From: Dehalococcoidia bacterium
GTDB taxonomy: Bacteria > Chloroflexota > Dehalococcoidia > GIF9 > AB-539-J10
Direction: 5' to 3'
Assembly: GCA_004377135.1 (NCBI GenBank)
Contig: SOHS01000172.1
Coordinates: forward strand, 1 to 15,925
Length of the DNA stretch: 15,925 bases
In this document: positions 1-7,695 of the stretch, one piece after another
How positions within the stretch are numbered: the first letter of the stretch is position 1
How the letters are laid out: the number at the start of each line of letters is the position of its first letter
The notes under the pieces: generated by a model
Told to the model about the DNA's origin: nothing
What the model saw: the letters and a program-made list of their open reading frames with translations, nothing else
The model's database searches: none
Program-made: the position numbers and the translations under genes

Positions 1-958
1 TTAGGGCCTGGCGGCAAGGTCCAATGCTCCTCTCTATTAGGTCATCTGATAACTGTTCCAACTTAGCCCGAGTTAGGGTCATGGTAAGATGCTTGGGACC
101 ACTGGCATCGGCAGTAATAAAGGGCAGGTTTATCTCTGTTTGAGCTACTGTAGATAGTTCTTTCTTAGCCTTTTCAGCGGTGTCTTTCAACCTCTGTAAT
201 GCCATCTTGTCTTGCCTCAAGTCGATGCCTTGTTCTTTCTTAAATTCATCACATACCCAGTCCATAATCCTCTGGTCGATGTCATCGCCACCGAGGTGGG
301 TATCCCCATTAGTTGCCTTAACCTGGAAGGTGCCCTCCCCTATATCAAGGATAGAAATATCGAAAGTTCCACCACCAAGGTCATAAACAGCAATGGTTTG
401 ATCTTGTTTCTTGTCCATTCCGTAAGCCAGTGATGATGCTGTAGGTTCGTTAATAATGCGCAAGACGTCAAGCCCCGCTATAGAGCCGGCATCTTTAGTG
501 GCATTTCGCTGGCTATCGTTAAAATAAGCCGGTACGGTGATTACAGCATCGGTGACCTTATCTCCAAGATAAGCCTCAGCATCAGCCTTCAGCTTTTGCA
601 ATATCATAGCTGATATCTCCTGAGGACTGTACTCCTTGCTCCCCATTACCACCCGGCAATCGCCATTGGAGGCTCCGGTAATCTTATATGGTAGGCGCTT
701 CATGTCGTCCTGAACAGTGCGGCTCTTAAACTTGCGCCCGATTAGGCGCTTTATGCTGAATATAGTATTCTCAGGATTGACTACTGCCTGGCGCTTGGCT
801 AACTCGCCTACCAATCTTTCCCCACCTTTACCTATGGCTACTATTGAAGGAACGAGATTGCCGCCTTCAGCACTGGGTATGATCTTAGGGTCGCCCCCCT
901 CCATCACCGCTACTACACTTAATGTAGTACCTAAATCAATTCCTATAGCTCTACCCAT
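1..958 (-). CDS. dnaK: Chaperone protein DnaK (Hsp70), N-terminal half, cut by window edge
   Basis: ATP-driven Hsp70 chaperone of the cytoplasm that works with GrpE and a J-protein in folding and heat-shock recovery. Reading down from ATG at 958-956 gives 319 codons without a stop. They begin MGRAIGIDLGTTLSVVAVM, which holds the phosphate-1 motif (residues about 5-12), and include the second phosphate motif DLGGGTFDIS near residue 195. The frame ends in RQAL, as expected shortly before the end of the nucleotide-binding domain. The substrate-binding domain and the stop lie outside the window; a full protein is usually 600-640 residues. The position after GTT is Leu, where many bacterial DnaK have Asn, a site known to vary. 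The start has a good ribosome site (AAGGAGAAG) and lies 2 bases after the grpE stop, so it is the third gene of the hrcA-grpE-dnaK operon. Confidence 0.96.
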   Translation of the reverse strand, partial: MGRAIGIDLGTTLSVVAVMEGGDPKIIPSAEGGNLVPSIVAIGKGGERLVGELAKRQAVVNPENTIFSIKRLIGRKFKSRTVQDDMKRLPYKITGASNGDCRVVMGSKEYSPQEISAMILQKLKADAEAYLGDKVTDAVITVPAYFNDSQRNATKDAGSIAGLDVLRIINEPTASSLAYGMDKKQDQTIAVYDLGGGTFDISILDIGEGTFQVKATNGDTHLGGDDIDQRIMDWVCDEFKKEQGIDLRQDKMALQRLKDTAEKAKKELSTVAQTEINLPFITADASGPKHLTMTLTRAKLEQLSDDLIERSIGPCRQAL

Positions 959-960
959 TT

Positions 961-1509
961 CTACTTCTCCTTCTGATTTGTTTGCGCTGTTCTTCTTTTC
1001 CTTCCCTTACCAACTGTTACTAAGCTAGGACGAATCACCTTTTCTTTAAATTTATAGCCTTTTTGTAGTTCCTCAATGACCATTCCTTCTTTCCCGTCCT
1101 GCTGCATTACAGCTTCGTGTAAGCTAGGATCAAAGGGTTCCCCTCGAGCTTCAATCTCTGTTAGCCCCTGTGCCTCCAGGGTTGTTTTAAATTTATTATA
1201 AATGAGCTTGATACCTTCAGTCCAGTTTGATTCCTCAAGATCAGCAGGGACTGAAGTAAAAGCTCTCTCCAGGTCATCCATGATAGGCAACAGGTTACAG
1301 ATAAGCGTGCTATTGGCAAACTCAATAATCTCGCCTTTTTCTTGTTCAGTACGTTGTTTATAATTAACAAAATCCGCCTGGCATCTTTGCCAATTGGCCA
1401 AATATTTTTCTGTCTTTTCCTTCTCCTCAGCTAGAGCTTGCTGTAATGTTTCTATATTCTGGGCTTGCTCAATTCCCGCTTCAACTACGTCGTCATCCTC
1501 AGTCAACAT
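961..1509 (-). CDS. grpE: GrpE, nucleotide exchange factor for DnaK
   Basis: Dimeric co-chaperone that releases ADP from DnaK in the cytoplasm. The 182-residue protein has the usual layout. An acidic start is followed by a long heptad-rich helix (about residues 15-70) carrying the family signature around CQADFVNYKQRTEQEKGE. A compact beta domain ends in GYKFKEKVIRPSLVTVGKG. A short basic tail (KGRKRRTAQTNQKEK) follows. The start at 1509 is fixed by a near-perfect Shine-Dalgarno (AAAGGAGGTCC, about 1511-1521) that overlaps the hrcA stop codon, so translation is probably coupled to hrcA. Its length is within the normal range (about 170-210). It is second in the operon, with dnaK starting 2 bases after its stop. 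No anomalies were seen. Confidence 0.96.
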   Translation of the reverse strand: MLTEDDDVVEAGIEQAQNIETLQQALAEEKEKTEKYLANWQRCQADFVNYKQRTEQEKGEIIEFANSTLICNLLPIMDDLERAFTSVPADLEESNWTEGIKLIYNKFKTTLEAQGLTEIEARGEPFDPSLHEAVMQQDGKEGMVIEELQKGYKFKEKVIRPSLVTVGKGRKRRTAQTNQKEK

Positions 1510-1519
1510 TGGACCTCCT

Positions 1520-2536
1520 TTAGATGTATTCAGCCACAGAGTTGCTTAGCAATGCTGAGAAGCAGTTAAGCGAAGAAATGGCCTTGGCGTAGTCCATCCG
1601 TTTGGGGCCAATCACTCCCACAATGCCACTAGCCTTATCTAGTAACCCATATTGGCTAGCTATTAAGCTCAAGTCCTGTAATGCTGGTTCTGGGTTTTCT
1701 TCACCAATGACTACCCTTACCCCTCCTTTGCTAGATTCCTGGCAAAATATATTTCTAAGCCAATCCTCCCCCTCCAGTACTTCTAAAATTCCCAGTATTC
1801 TAGGGCTGTTGGTAAACTCCGGTTGACTCAGCAGCAAACGCAGCCCTTCAAGGTAAGGCTCACCATATTCTAACTTGTCTTCAGCAACCATAATTTCTGC
1901 TAAAGATTCAGACAGTTGCCTTTCTTCAGAAGAAAGTCCCTCTTTTTTGGCCAAGATCTCGCTGCTCGTCATCCCGGCATAAATAGAAGTAAGCTTATTA
2001 GCTAGTTTTGTTAGTTCATCCTGGCTAACCTTTCTACTGAAAGATAAGACCTGCCGTCTAACTTTTGTTTCGTACAAAACCACAATCAGCAAAGCCATGA
2101 AATCCTGTAAGGCTACCAAATCGAGATGCTTGAAGCGGCAGCGAACCGCCTTGGGAGTGGTTATTACTACCAGGTTGTGAACAATGTGCGACAAAAGGGC
2201 TGCCACCGTTTTTAGCCGTTGCTGTAGCTCCTTTTTTGCCTCCTGAGATATCTGATGAATTAGATACTGCTCAACACGGGGAAGTTCAATCTCTTCCCCT
2301 ATCAATTCCACATAGTAGCGGTAAGCCTTATCAGTAGGTATGCTTCCGGCTGAACGGTGAGGGTGAATAATATATCCTTCTTGTTCTAAGTATGCTGTGT
2401 CATTGCGAATGGTAGCCGGGCTTACCTTCAAACCATACTTTTCTACGATAGCATTTGAAGCTACTGGTACTGCTTTGGTGATATAATCTTCAATTATCAC
2501 CCTGAGAACGGTTTCTCTTCTTTCCCTTAAAGCCAT
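1520..2536 (-). CDS. hrcA: HrcA, heat-inducible transcription repressor
   Basis: Repressor that binds the CIRCE inverted repeat and controls class I heat-shock operons. In the families studied its activity depends on GroEL. The 338-residue protein starts MALRERRETVLRVIIEDYI and carries an N-terminal winged helix (about residues 1-75) with the typical segments SPATIRNDTAYLEQEGYI and HPHRSAGSIPTDKAYRYYV. A GAF-like dimerisation region follows, ending near IGVIGPKRMDYAKAIS, the usual HrcA C-terminal signature. Length is typical (about 340). It is the first gene of the hrcA-grpE-dnaK operon, and a CIRCE copy touches its start codon, so autoregulation is expected. The ATG at 2536-2534 is the only sensible start: the minus-strand reading upstream of it is the operator itself. 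Confidence 0.96.
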   Translation of the reverse strand: MALRERRETVLRVIIEDYITKAVPVASNAIVEKYGLKVSPATIRNDTAYLEQEGYIIHPHRSAGSIPTDKAYRYYVELIGEEIELPRVEQYLIHQISQEAKKELQQRLKTVAALLSHIVHNLVVITTPKAVRCRFKHLDLVALQDFMALLIVVLYETKVRRQVLSFSRKVSQDELTKLANKLTSIYAGMTSSEILAKKEGLSSEERQLSESLAEIMVAEDKLEYGEPYLEGLRLLLSQPEFTNSPRILGILEVLEGEDWLRNIFCQESSKGGVRVVIGEENPEPALQDLSLIASQYGLLDKASGIVGVIGPKRMDYAKAISSLNCFSALLSNSVAEYI

Positions 2537-2563
2537 TTAGCACTCTTCCCTTTTAATTGCTAA
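2537..2563. promoter_or_regulatory. CIRCE operator (HrcA binding site)
   Basis: Plus-strand reading is TTAGCACTC (2537-2545), nine bases (2546-2554), then AATTGCTAA (2555-2563). The consensus is TTAGCACTC-N9-GAGTGCTAA, so the left arm is a perfect 9/9, the right arm 7/9, and the spacer has exactly the canonical length. It sits directly against the hrcA ATG. Read on the minus strand, the spacer is AAAAGGGAA, so the purine-rich ribosome site of hrcA is the loop of the inverted repeat. That HrcA binds here is inferred from the consensus and from the adjacent hrcA gene. Confidence 0.93.
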
Positions 2564-2570
2564 ATAAGTT

Positions 2571-2599
2571 AATTTATCACCATAAACACGTTCTGTCAA
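2571..2599 (-). promoter_or_regulatory. Sigma-70 type promoter of hrcA-grpE-dnaK
   Basis: On the minus strand a perfect -35 TTGACA (2599-2594) is followed after 17 bases by TAAATT (2576-2571), a 4/6 match to the -10 consensus. Transcription would start about 2564, right at the edge of the CIRCE repeat, which is the normal arrangement for HrcA repression. Predicted by eye only. Confidence 0.6.
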
Positions 2600-2636
2600 T
2601 TGTGTTGCAGGAACCCACTTGGATGGGTTTTTCTTA

Positions 2637-2665
2637 TTGACCGGGAATGAAATATCAAGTACTAT
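2637..2665 (+). promoter_or_regulatory. Candidate promoter of glyA
   Basis: TTGACC (2637-2642), a 17-base spacer, then TACTAT (2660-2665). An overlapping alternative -10, TATTAT, lies at 2663-2668 with a 20-base spacer. The start point would be about 2672, only a few bases before the GTG chosen for glyA, which implies a very short or absent leader. The region is shared with the divergent hrcA promoter. Confidence 0.45.
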
Positions 2666-2677
2666 TATAACACAAAA

Positions 2678-3934
2678 GTGAAAACCGCAAAGGCGTTTTC
2701 CTTGGCACAACGTGATAGCAAAATAGCTCAAATTCTAAGCTCGGAGGCAGCGAGACAAGCAAGCACCATAAATCTTATCGCCTCTGAAAACCATGCCAGC
2801 CGGGCAGTGCTTGAGGCTCAAAGCTCGGTACTAACTGACAAATATGCTGAAGGATACCCTGGCCATCGCTATTATGGCGGTTGCGTATACATAGACGAAA
2901 TTGAAAATTTAGCTATCGAAAGGGCTCAAAAGCTCTTTAAAGCCGACCATGCCAACGTCCAAGCTCATAGTGGCAGTCAAGCCAACATGGCAGCCTATTC
3001 AATTCTATTGGAACACGGAGATACTGTTATGGGGATGAGCCTCAGCCATGGCGGGCATCTCACCCATGGCTCTGAGGTCAATTTCTCCGGGAAGTGGTAT
3101 AACTTTGTCCCTTACGGAGTCGATCATAAGACCGAGATGCTCAACTACGATGAAATCGAAAGATTAGCTCTGGAGCATAAACCCAGGTTGATAATAGCTG
3201 GGGCGAGTAGTTATTCTCGTATTATTGATTTTGAGAGGCTTCGCTATGTAGCTGACAAGGTGGGTGCCAAGTTATTGGTTGACATGGCTCACATAGCAGG
3301 GATAATAGCCGCTGGACTTCATCCCTCCCCTATATCCTTTGCTCAGGTTACTACTGCTACCACACAGAAGACCTTGCGGGGCCCCAGGGGTGGCTTTATT
3401 TTATGTGATAAAGAGATGGCTTCAGCTATTGATGCCGCAGTTTTCCCCGGGATGCAAGGGGGTCCTTCCATGCATATCATCGCCGCCAAAGCTGTGTGCT
3501 TCTTTGAAGCTATGCAACCCGAGTTTGTCGATTACCAGAAGTCAGTGCTGGAAAATGCCCGAGTGTTGGCTTCCGAACTCCAGAAACATGCGATGCGTAT
3601 TGTTTCTGGTGGCACAGATAACCACATTGTCCTCGTTGACCTTTCCCCTCGGGGGATAAGCGGCAAGGATGCTGAGGAAGCCTTAGGGGCAGCGGGCATC
3701 TCGATAAATAGAAATACCATTCCTTTTGACCCCAAGCCCCCAATGATTACGAGCGGTATCAGGCTGGGCACCCCGGCGGTGACCACGAGAGGTTTTGGCA
3801 TAGAGGAGATGAAGCGTATTGCTTCTCTTATTGTCAAGGTGCTTTCTCCTTCGGGGGATAAGCGTGCACAAGAACAGGTCTGCCAGGAAGTACGAGAGAT
3901 ATGCCAACGGTTTCCCATTCCTGGGCTGGCATGA
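2678..3934 (+). CDS. glyA: Serine hydroxymethyltransferase (GlyA)
   Basis: PLP enzyme converting serine plus tetrahydrofolate to glycine plus methylene-THF in the cytoplasm, the main entry of one-carbon units. The 418-residue protein matches the family end to end: LIASENHASRAVLEAQ, YAEGYPGHRYYGG, SHGGHLTHGS, VDMAHIAGIIAAGLHPSP, the PLP-lysine segment TTQKTLRGPRGG (Lys231, codon 3368-3370), FPGMQGGP, and GIRLGTPAVTTRGF near the C-terminus. The family normally has His just before that lysine (E. coli His228); here codon 3365-3367 (CAG) encodes Gln. No clear Shine-Dalgarno precedes the GTG start at 2678. An in-frame TTG at 2702 is the only other early option, so the start is uncertain by about 8 codons. 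It is divergent from hrcA, and prs follows with its own promoter. Confidence 0.95.
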   Translation: MKTAKAFSLAQRDSKIAQILSSEAARQASTINLIASENHASRAVLEAQSSVLTDKYAEGYPGHRYYGGCVYIDEIENLAIERAQKLFKADHANVQAHSGSQANMAAYSILLEHGDTVMGMSLSHGGHLTHGSEVNFSGKWYNFVPYGVDHKTEMLNYDEIERLALEHKPRLIIAGASSYSRIIDFERLRYVADKVGAKLLVDMAHIAGIIAAGLHPSPISFAQVTTATTQKTLRGPRGGFILCDKEMASAIDAAVFPGMQGGPSMHIIAAKAVCFFEAMQPEFVDYQKSVLENARVLASELQKHAMRIVSGGTDNHIVLVDLSPRGISGKDAEEALGAAGISINRNTIPFDPKPPMITSGIRLGTPAVTTRGFGIEEMKRIASLIVKVLSPSGDKRAQEQVCQEVREICQRFPIPGLA

Positions 3935-4020
3935 GCCATCTCTTCCTAGCTTAATTTTCTAGTTGGACCAATTTCTTTACTTGCTTTGCCAACCCTTACC
4001 AAGAAACAGCGATGATTTCA

Positions 4021-4029
4021 TGCTATAAT
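4021..4029 (+). promoter_or_regulatory. Extended -10 promoter of prs
   Basis: TGCTATAAT is a perfect extended -10 (TGN-TATAAT). No convincing -35 hexamer sits 16-18 bases upstream, which extended -10 promoters tolerate. A start near 4036 would leave a leader of about 25 bases before the prs start. The rest of the 3935-4055 gap shows no clear terminator or other element. Confidence 0.6.
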
Positions 4030-4061
4030 CAAGTTAGTCTTCAAATAGCTAAGAGGTGATG

Positions 4062-5000
4062 ATGGACGAACTAAAAGTTTTCAGCGGCACTGCTCACCCT
4101 GCCTTAGCAGGGTCCGTGTGTGAATACTTAGGCATACCTCTGGGGGAGGTTGAGGTCTTCGAGTTTAGCAACGAGAACATTTTTGTGCGTATCCTGGAAA
4201 ATGTTCGGGAACGGGACGTTTTCATCATTCAGCCTATTTGCTCTCCAGTTAATAAAAGCATGGTCGAGTTACTTATTATGCTCGATGCCTTCAGGCGAGC
4301 TTCAGCAGGGCGAATTACCGCTGTCGTTCCCTATTATGGCTATAGCCGTACCGATAAGAAAGACCAGCCCAGGGTTCCTATCACTGCTCGCCTGATTGCC
4401 GACCTGATTACTACCGCTGGAGCTAATAGATTGCTCACGGTGGACCTTCACGCCCCTCAAATTCAAGGGTTCTTCACCATACCTGTGGATGAGCTCACCG
4501 CGCGGCCCATGTTGGCCCAATACTTCAAGGAAAAAGCTCTGGATAACCTGGTAGTGGTTGCTACTGATATTGGTATTTCCAAGGTAGCCCGCGATGTGGC
4601 TGCTAAACTTGAAGCCCCGCTGGCTATCATGGAAAAAAGGCGCCTGGGAAATGTCGATTCCGCTGAAACACTCAACGTAATTGGTGAAGTTGATGGAATG
4701 CGTGCCCTGACGGTTGATGATGAGATTGATACTGCTGGTTCTCTGGTCGGGGTGGCGAATGCTCTCTTAGAGCATGGCGCTACCGAGGTTTATGCTTGCT
4801 GTACTCACCCCGTTTTCTCCGGTTCCGCTATCCAGAGGATAGCCACCAGCCCTGTGAAAGAGGTAATAGTTACCGATACCATACCTGTTAGTGACGATAA
4901 GAAACTGGACAAGATCACAGTCCTGTCTATAGCTTCGCTTATTGGCGAAGCCATTCATCGTATTCACACCGGCTTATCGGTGGGAGCGATGTTTGAGTGA
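4062..5000 (+). CDS. prs: Ribose-phosphate pyrophosphokinase (PRPP synthase)
   Basis: Transfers pyrophosphate from ATP to ribose 5-phosphate, giving PRPP for purine, pyrimidine, His, Trp and NAD synthesis. The protein of about 312 residues has the class I layout. It shows PYYGYSRTDKKDQPRVPI (about 90-107), DLHAPQIQGFF with the metal/ATP His130, the flexible catalytic loop MEKRRLGN (Lys192, Arg193/194), and the PRPP-binding loop VDDEIDTAGS (218-227). The segment TDIGISKVARD stands where most members have a PDxGG-type sequence, a modest divergence. The frame opens at GTG 4056 and has two consecutive ATGs (4059, 4062). The purine-rich AAGAGG at 4051-4056 fits best with ATG 4062. secA follows 49 bases downstream, possibly on the same transcript. 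Confidence 0.94.
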   Translation: MDELKVFSGTAHPALAGSVCEYLGIPLGEVEVFEFSNENIFVRILENVRERDVFIIQPICSPVNKSMVELLIMLDAFRRASAGRITAVVPYYGYSRTDKKDQPRVPITARLIADLITTAGANRLLTVDLHAPQIQGFFTIPVDELTARPMLAQYFKEKALDNLVVVATDIGISKVARDVAAKLEAPLAIMEKRRLGNVDSAETLNVIGEVDGMRALTVDDEIDTAGSLVGVANALLEHGATEVYACCTHPVFSGSAIQRIATSPVKEVIVTDTIPVSDDKKLDKITVLSIASLIGEAIHRIHTGLSVGAMFE

Positions 5001-5049
5001 TAATAGAGTAGTCAGCAGTTAGCTGAAAACAGAGGGCTGATAGCCGAAA

Positions 5050-7650
5050 ATGTTTAAGTGGCTTAGCAATCTGGTTGATTCCAACGAAAAAGAACTGAAA
5101 CGTCTTCAACCTCTGGTTGACGATATAAACTCATTGGAGCCTGAGTTTGAAAAGCTCACCGACGAAGAGCTTCAGGCCAAAACCGATGAATTTAAGGCCC
5201 GTCTAGCCGATGATGAAAGCTTGGATGAGGTTTTGCCCGAGGCTTACGCTGCTGTCAGAGAAGCAGCCAAGCGAACCATAAGACAGCGGCATTTTGATGT
5301 CCAGTTAATGGGAGGAATCATCCTCCACCAGGGTAAGATAGCCGAGATGAAAACCGGTGAGGGAAAAACCCTGGTCGCTACCTTGCCTCTCTACTTCAAT
5401 GCCCTCACCGGGCAGGGCAGCCATCTGATTACCGTTAATGATTATCTTGCCAAGCGGGACTGCCACTGGATGGGCCCTATTTACAACGCCCTGGGTGTAA
5501 GCGTATCCTGCATCAATGCCCAGCAAACAGTCGATCAAACTGCCCCTTCCCATATGTATGACCCCAGCTACGAGTCGGAGGACCAGAAGTGGAATTTTCT
5601 CCGCCCTGTCACCCGCCGCCAGGCTTATGAGGCAGATATAATTTATGGCACCAATAACGAGTTTGGCTTTGATTACCTCAGAGATAATATGGTCCTGGAT
5701 TTGTCTCAATGCGTGCAGCGTCCCTTAAACTATGCCATAGTCGATGAAGTTGATAACATCCTTATTGACGAAGCCCGTACACCACTCATTATTAGCGGTG
5801 CCGCCGAAGAAGCAACTAAGAGATATTATACCTTCGCCCAACTAGTTTCCCGCCTTGACAGAGACACAGATTATACTATTGACGAGCGTACGCGAACTAC
5901 CAACCTTACCGAAATCGGCATGACCAAGATGGAGAAGATGCTCAAGCGGGAAAGCTTGCTCAAAGCACCTGACCTTTATGACCCCTCTAATTACTTTCTC
6001 ACTCAATATCTGGAGAGCGCCCTTAAGGCTCGTGTCTTGTTCAAGAGGGACAAGGACTATGTGGTTAAGGATGGACAGGTCATCATCGTGGATGAGTTCA
6101 CCGGCAGATTGATGTTCGGCAGGAGATATTCTGAGGGACAGCATCAGGCCATCGAGGCCAAGGAGAGGGTAAAGATTCAGCGAGAATCAGTTACCCTGGC
6201 AACCATCACCTTCCAGAACTACTTCCGCATGTATCAAAAACTGGCAGGTATGACCGGTACCGCCATCACTGAAGCTGAAGAGTTCCACAAGATTTACAAT
6301 CTGGAAGTGGTGATCATACCCACAAACAAGCCCTTGATTCGCACTGAATACCCCGACCAGATTTACAAAGACGAGAAAACCAAGTTTACCGCTGTGACCG
6401 GGGAAATCAAGCAATTAAATGACCAAAAAAGGCCTGTTCTTATCGGCACAACCTCTATTGAGAAATCGGAGTATCTATCTGACCTCCTGAATAGAAATGG
6501 CGTTCCCCATCAAGTATTGAATGCCAAGCATCATGAAAAGGAGGCAGTTATAATCGCTCAAGCCGGGCGTATAGAAGCAGTAACCGTGGCTACAAACATG
6601 GCCGGACGAGGCGTGGATATTATACTTGGTGGCAATCCTGAGGGGCGTGATGAAGCAGAATGGCAGGAAGAACATAACAAGGTGGTTGAGCTCGGCGGGC
6701 TTCACATTGTAGGTACTGAACATCACGAAGCCAGGCGCATTGATAATCAGCTCCGGGGAAGGGCAGGAAGGCAGGGAGACCCTGGTAGTTCTCGTTTTTA
6801 TGCTTCCTTAGAAGATGAAATTCTTCGCCGCTTTGGTGGTGAACGTGTTAAGGGAATTATGCAGTGGGCAGGTATGGATGAAAATAGCCCCATTGAGCAT
6901 TCCTTTGCCACTAAGGCTCTGACCAATTCCCAGGTCCAGACCGAAGGCTACCATTTCAATATTCGTAAACACCTTGTGGAATATGACGACGTCATTAACA
7001 GGCACCGCGAGGTGATTTACGCCGAGAGGAGAAAAATACTCAGTGGCGCTGACCTTAAGGCTAATATAATATCCATGGTCCAGGATGAAATCCAGAGCCT
7101 GGTAGGCAGGCATCTCAGCAAGGCTAGCTACGAGCTGGAAGAAGAACAATCTAATTTATCTGGCTTACTTGAGGATATATCCACCATCTTCCCCCTGCCT
7201 CCGCAGTTCAGAAGCGATGGGTTTTCCGAGCTCAACGACAAGCAAATCACAGAAAAGTTGACTGATTATGCCATCGAGCTTTACAACCAGCGGGAGCAAG
7301 AGCTGGGCCCTGATAATATGCGGATAGCGGAGCGATTGGTAATGTTGCGAGTTATCGACCTGTTATGGAAGGACCACCTTACTGACATGGATCACCTGCG
7401 TCAGGGGATAAGTCTGCGGGCTGTCGGTCAGGAACAACCGTTGATGGTGTATAAGAGAGAAGGCCATGCCTCTTTTGAGGCCCTCTTAGCTAGCATTCAG
7501 CATGACGTTGCCCATAGCATTTACCGCGTCGGTATTGCCAAGGAAGCTCCCAAAAAGAAGGAGGCGGTTCCGGTGGGCAAGAAAGTTGGGCGTAATGACC
7601 CCTGCCCGTGCGGCTCAGGCAGGAAATACAAACATTGCTGCGGGAAATAA
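5050..7650 (+). CDS. secA: SecA, preprotein translocase ATPase
   Basis: Motor that drives preproteins through SecYEG at the cytoplasmic membrane. The 866-residue protein has all landmarks: Walker A MKTGEGKT (100-107), the preprotein-crosslinking region, DEVD of the Walker B box in VDEVDNILIDEARTPLI (231-247), the second helicase domain with ATNMAGRGVDIILGGNPEG and HEARRIDNQLRGRAGRQGDPG, and the scaffold and wing domains. The C-terminal zinc site has Cys852, Cys854, Cys863 and Cys864 (CPCGSGRKYKHCC). Compared with E. coli or Bacillus SecA there is extra sequence at about 157-187, just before YGTNNEFGFDYLRDNM. I associate this with Chloroflexota SecA, but from memory only. A weak ribosome site (AGAGGG, 5031-5036) lies 13 bases before ATG 5050. 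Confidence 0.97.
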   Translation: MFKWLSNLVDSNEKELKRLQPLVDDINSLEPEFEKLTDEELQAKTDEFKARLADDESLDEVLPEAYAAVREAAKRTIRQRHFDVQLMGGIILHQGKIAEMKTGEGKTLVATLPLYFNALTGQGSHLITVNDYLAKRDCHWMGPIYNALGVSVSCINAQQTVDQTAPSHMYDPSYESEDQKWNFLRPVTRRQAYEADIIYGTNNEFGFDYLRDNMVLDLSQCVQRPLNYAIVDEVDNILIDEARTPLIISGAAEEATKRYYTFAQLVSRLDRDTDYTIDERTRTTNLTEIGMTKMEKMLKRESLLKAPDLYDPSNYFLTQYLESALKARVLFKRDKDYVVKDGQVIIVDEFTGRLMFGRRYSEGQHQAIEAKERVKIQRESVTLATITFQNYFRMYQKLAGMTGTAITEAEEFHKIYNLEVVIIPTNKPLIRTEYPDQIYKDEKTKFTAVTGEIKQLNDQKRPVLIGTTSIEKSEYLSDLLNRNGVPHQVLNAKHHEKEAVIIAQAGRIEAVTVATNMAGRGVDIILGGNPEGRDEAEWQEEHNKVVELGGLHIVGTEHHEARRIDNQLRGRAGRQGDPGSSRFYASLEDEILRRFGGERVKGIMQWAGMDENSPIEHSFATKALTNSQVQTEGYHFNIRKHLVEYDDVINRHREVIYAERRKILSGADLKANIISMVQDEIQSLVGRHLSKASYELEEEQSNLSGLLEDISTIFPLPPQFRSDGFSELNDKQITEKLTDYAIELYNQREQELGPDNMRIAERLVMLRVIDLLWKDHLTDMDHLRQGISLRAVGQEQPLMVYKREGHASFEALLASIQHDVAHSIYRVGIAKEAPKKKEAVPVGKKVGRNDPCPCGSGRKYKHCCGK

Positions 7651-7695
7651 TTAGTCTCCTCTCCATTGACGAGAGAGGATGGAGGTGAAGGTAAA

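Noticed and set aside
717..1028. 103-codon plus-strand frame across dnaK/grpE
   Set aside because: Spans the junction of two real minus-strand genes and has no recognisable product.
2564..2677. Riboswitch upstream of glyA (glycine or folate type)
   Set aside because: The predicted leader is only a few bases and no conserved aptamer features are visible.
3532..3939. 135-codon open frame antisense to glyA
   Set aside because: Lies entirely opposite conserved GlyA sequence, shows no motif and has no ribosome site of note.
5305..5709. 134-codon open frame antisense to secA
   Set aside because: Opposite the Walker A to Walker B region of SecA; no independent coding signs.
7657..7679. TCCTCTC/GAGAGGA hairpin between secA and the FmdB gene as a terminator
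   Set aside because: Only 7 bp with a 9-base loop, no T-run, and it sits directly before the FmdB ribosome site; too weak to call.
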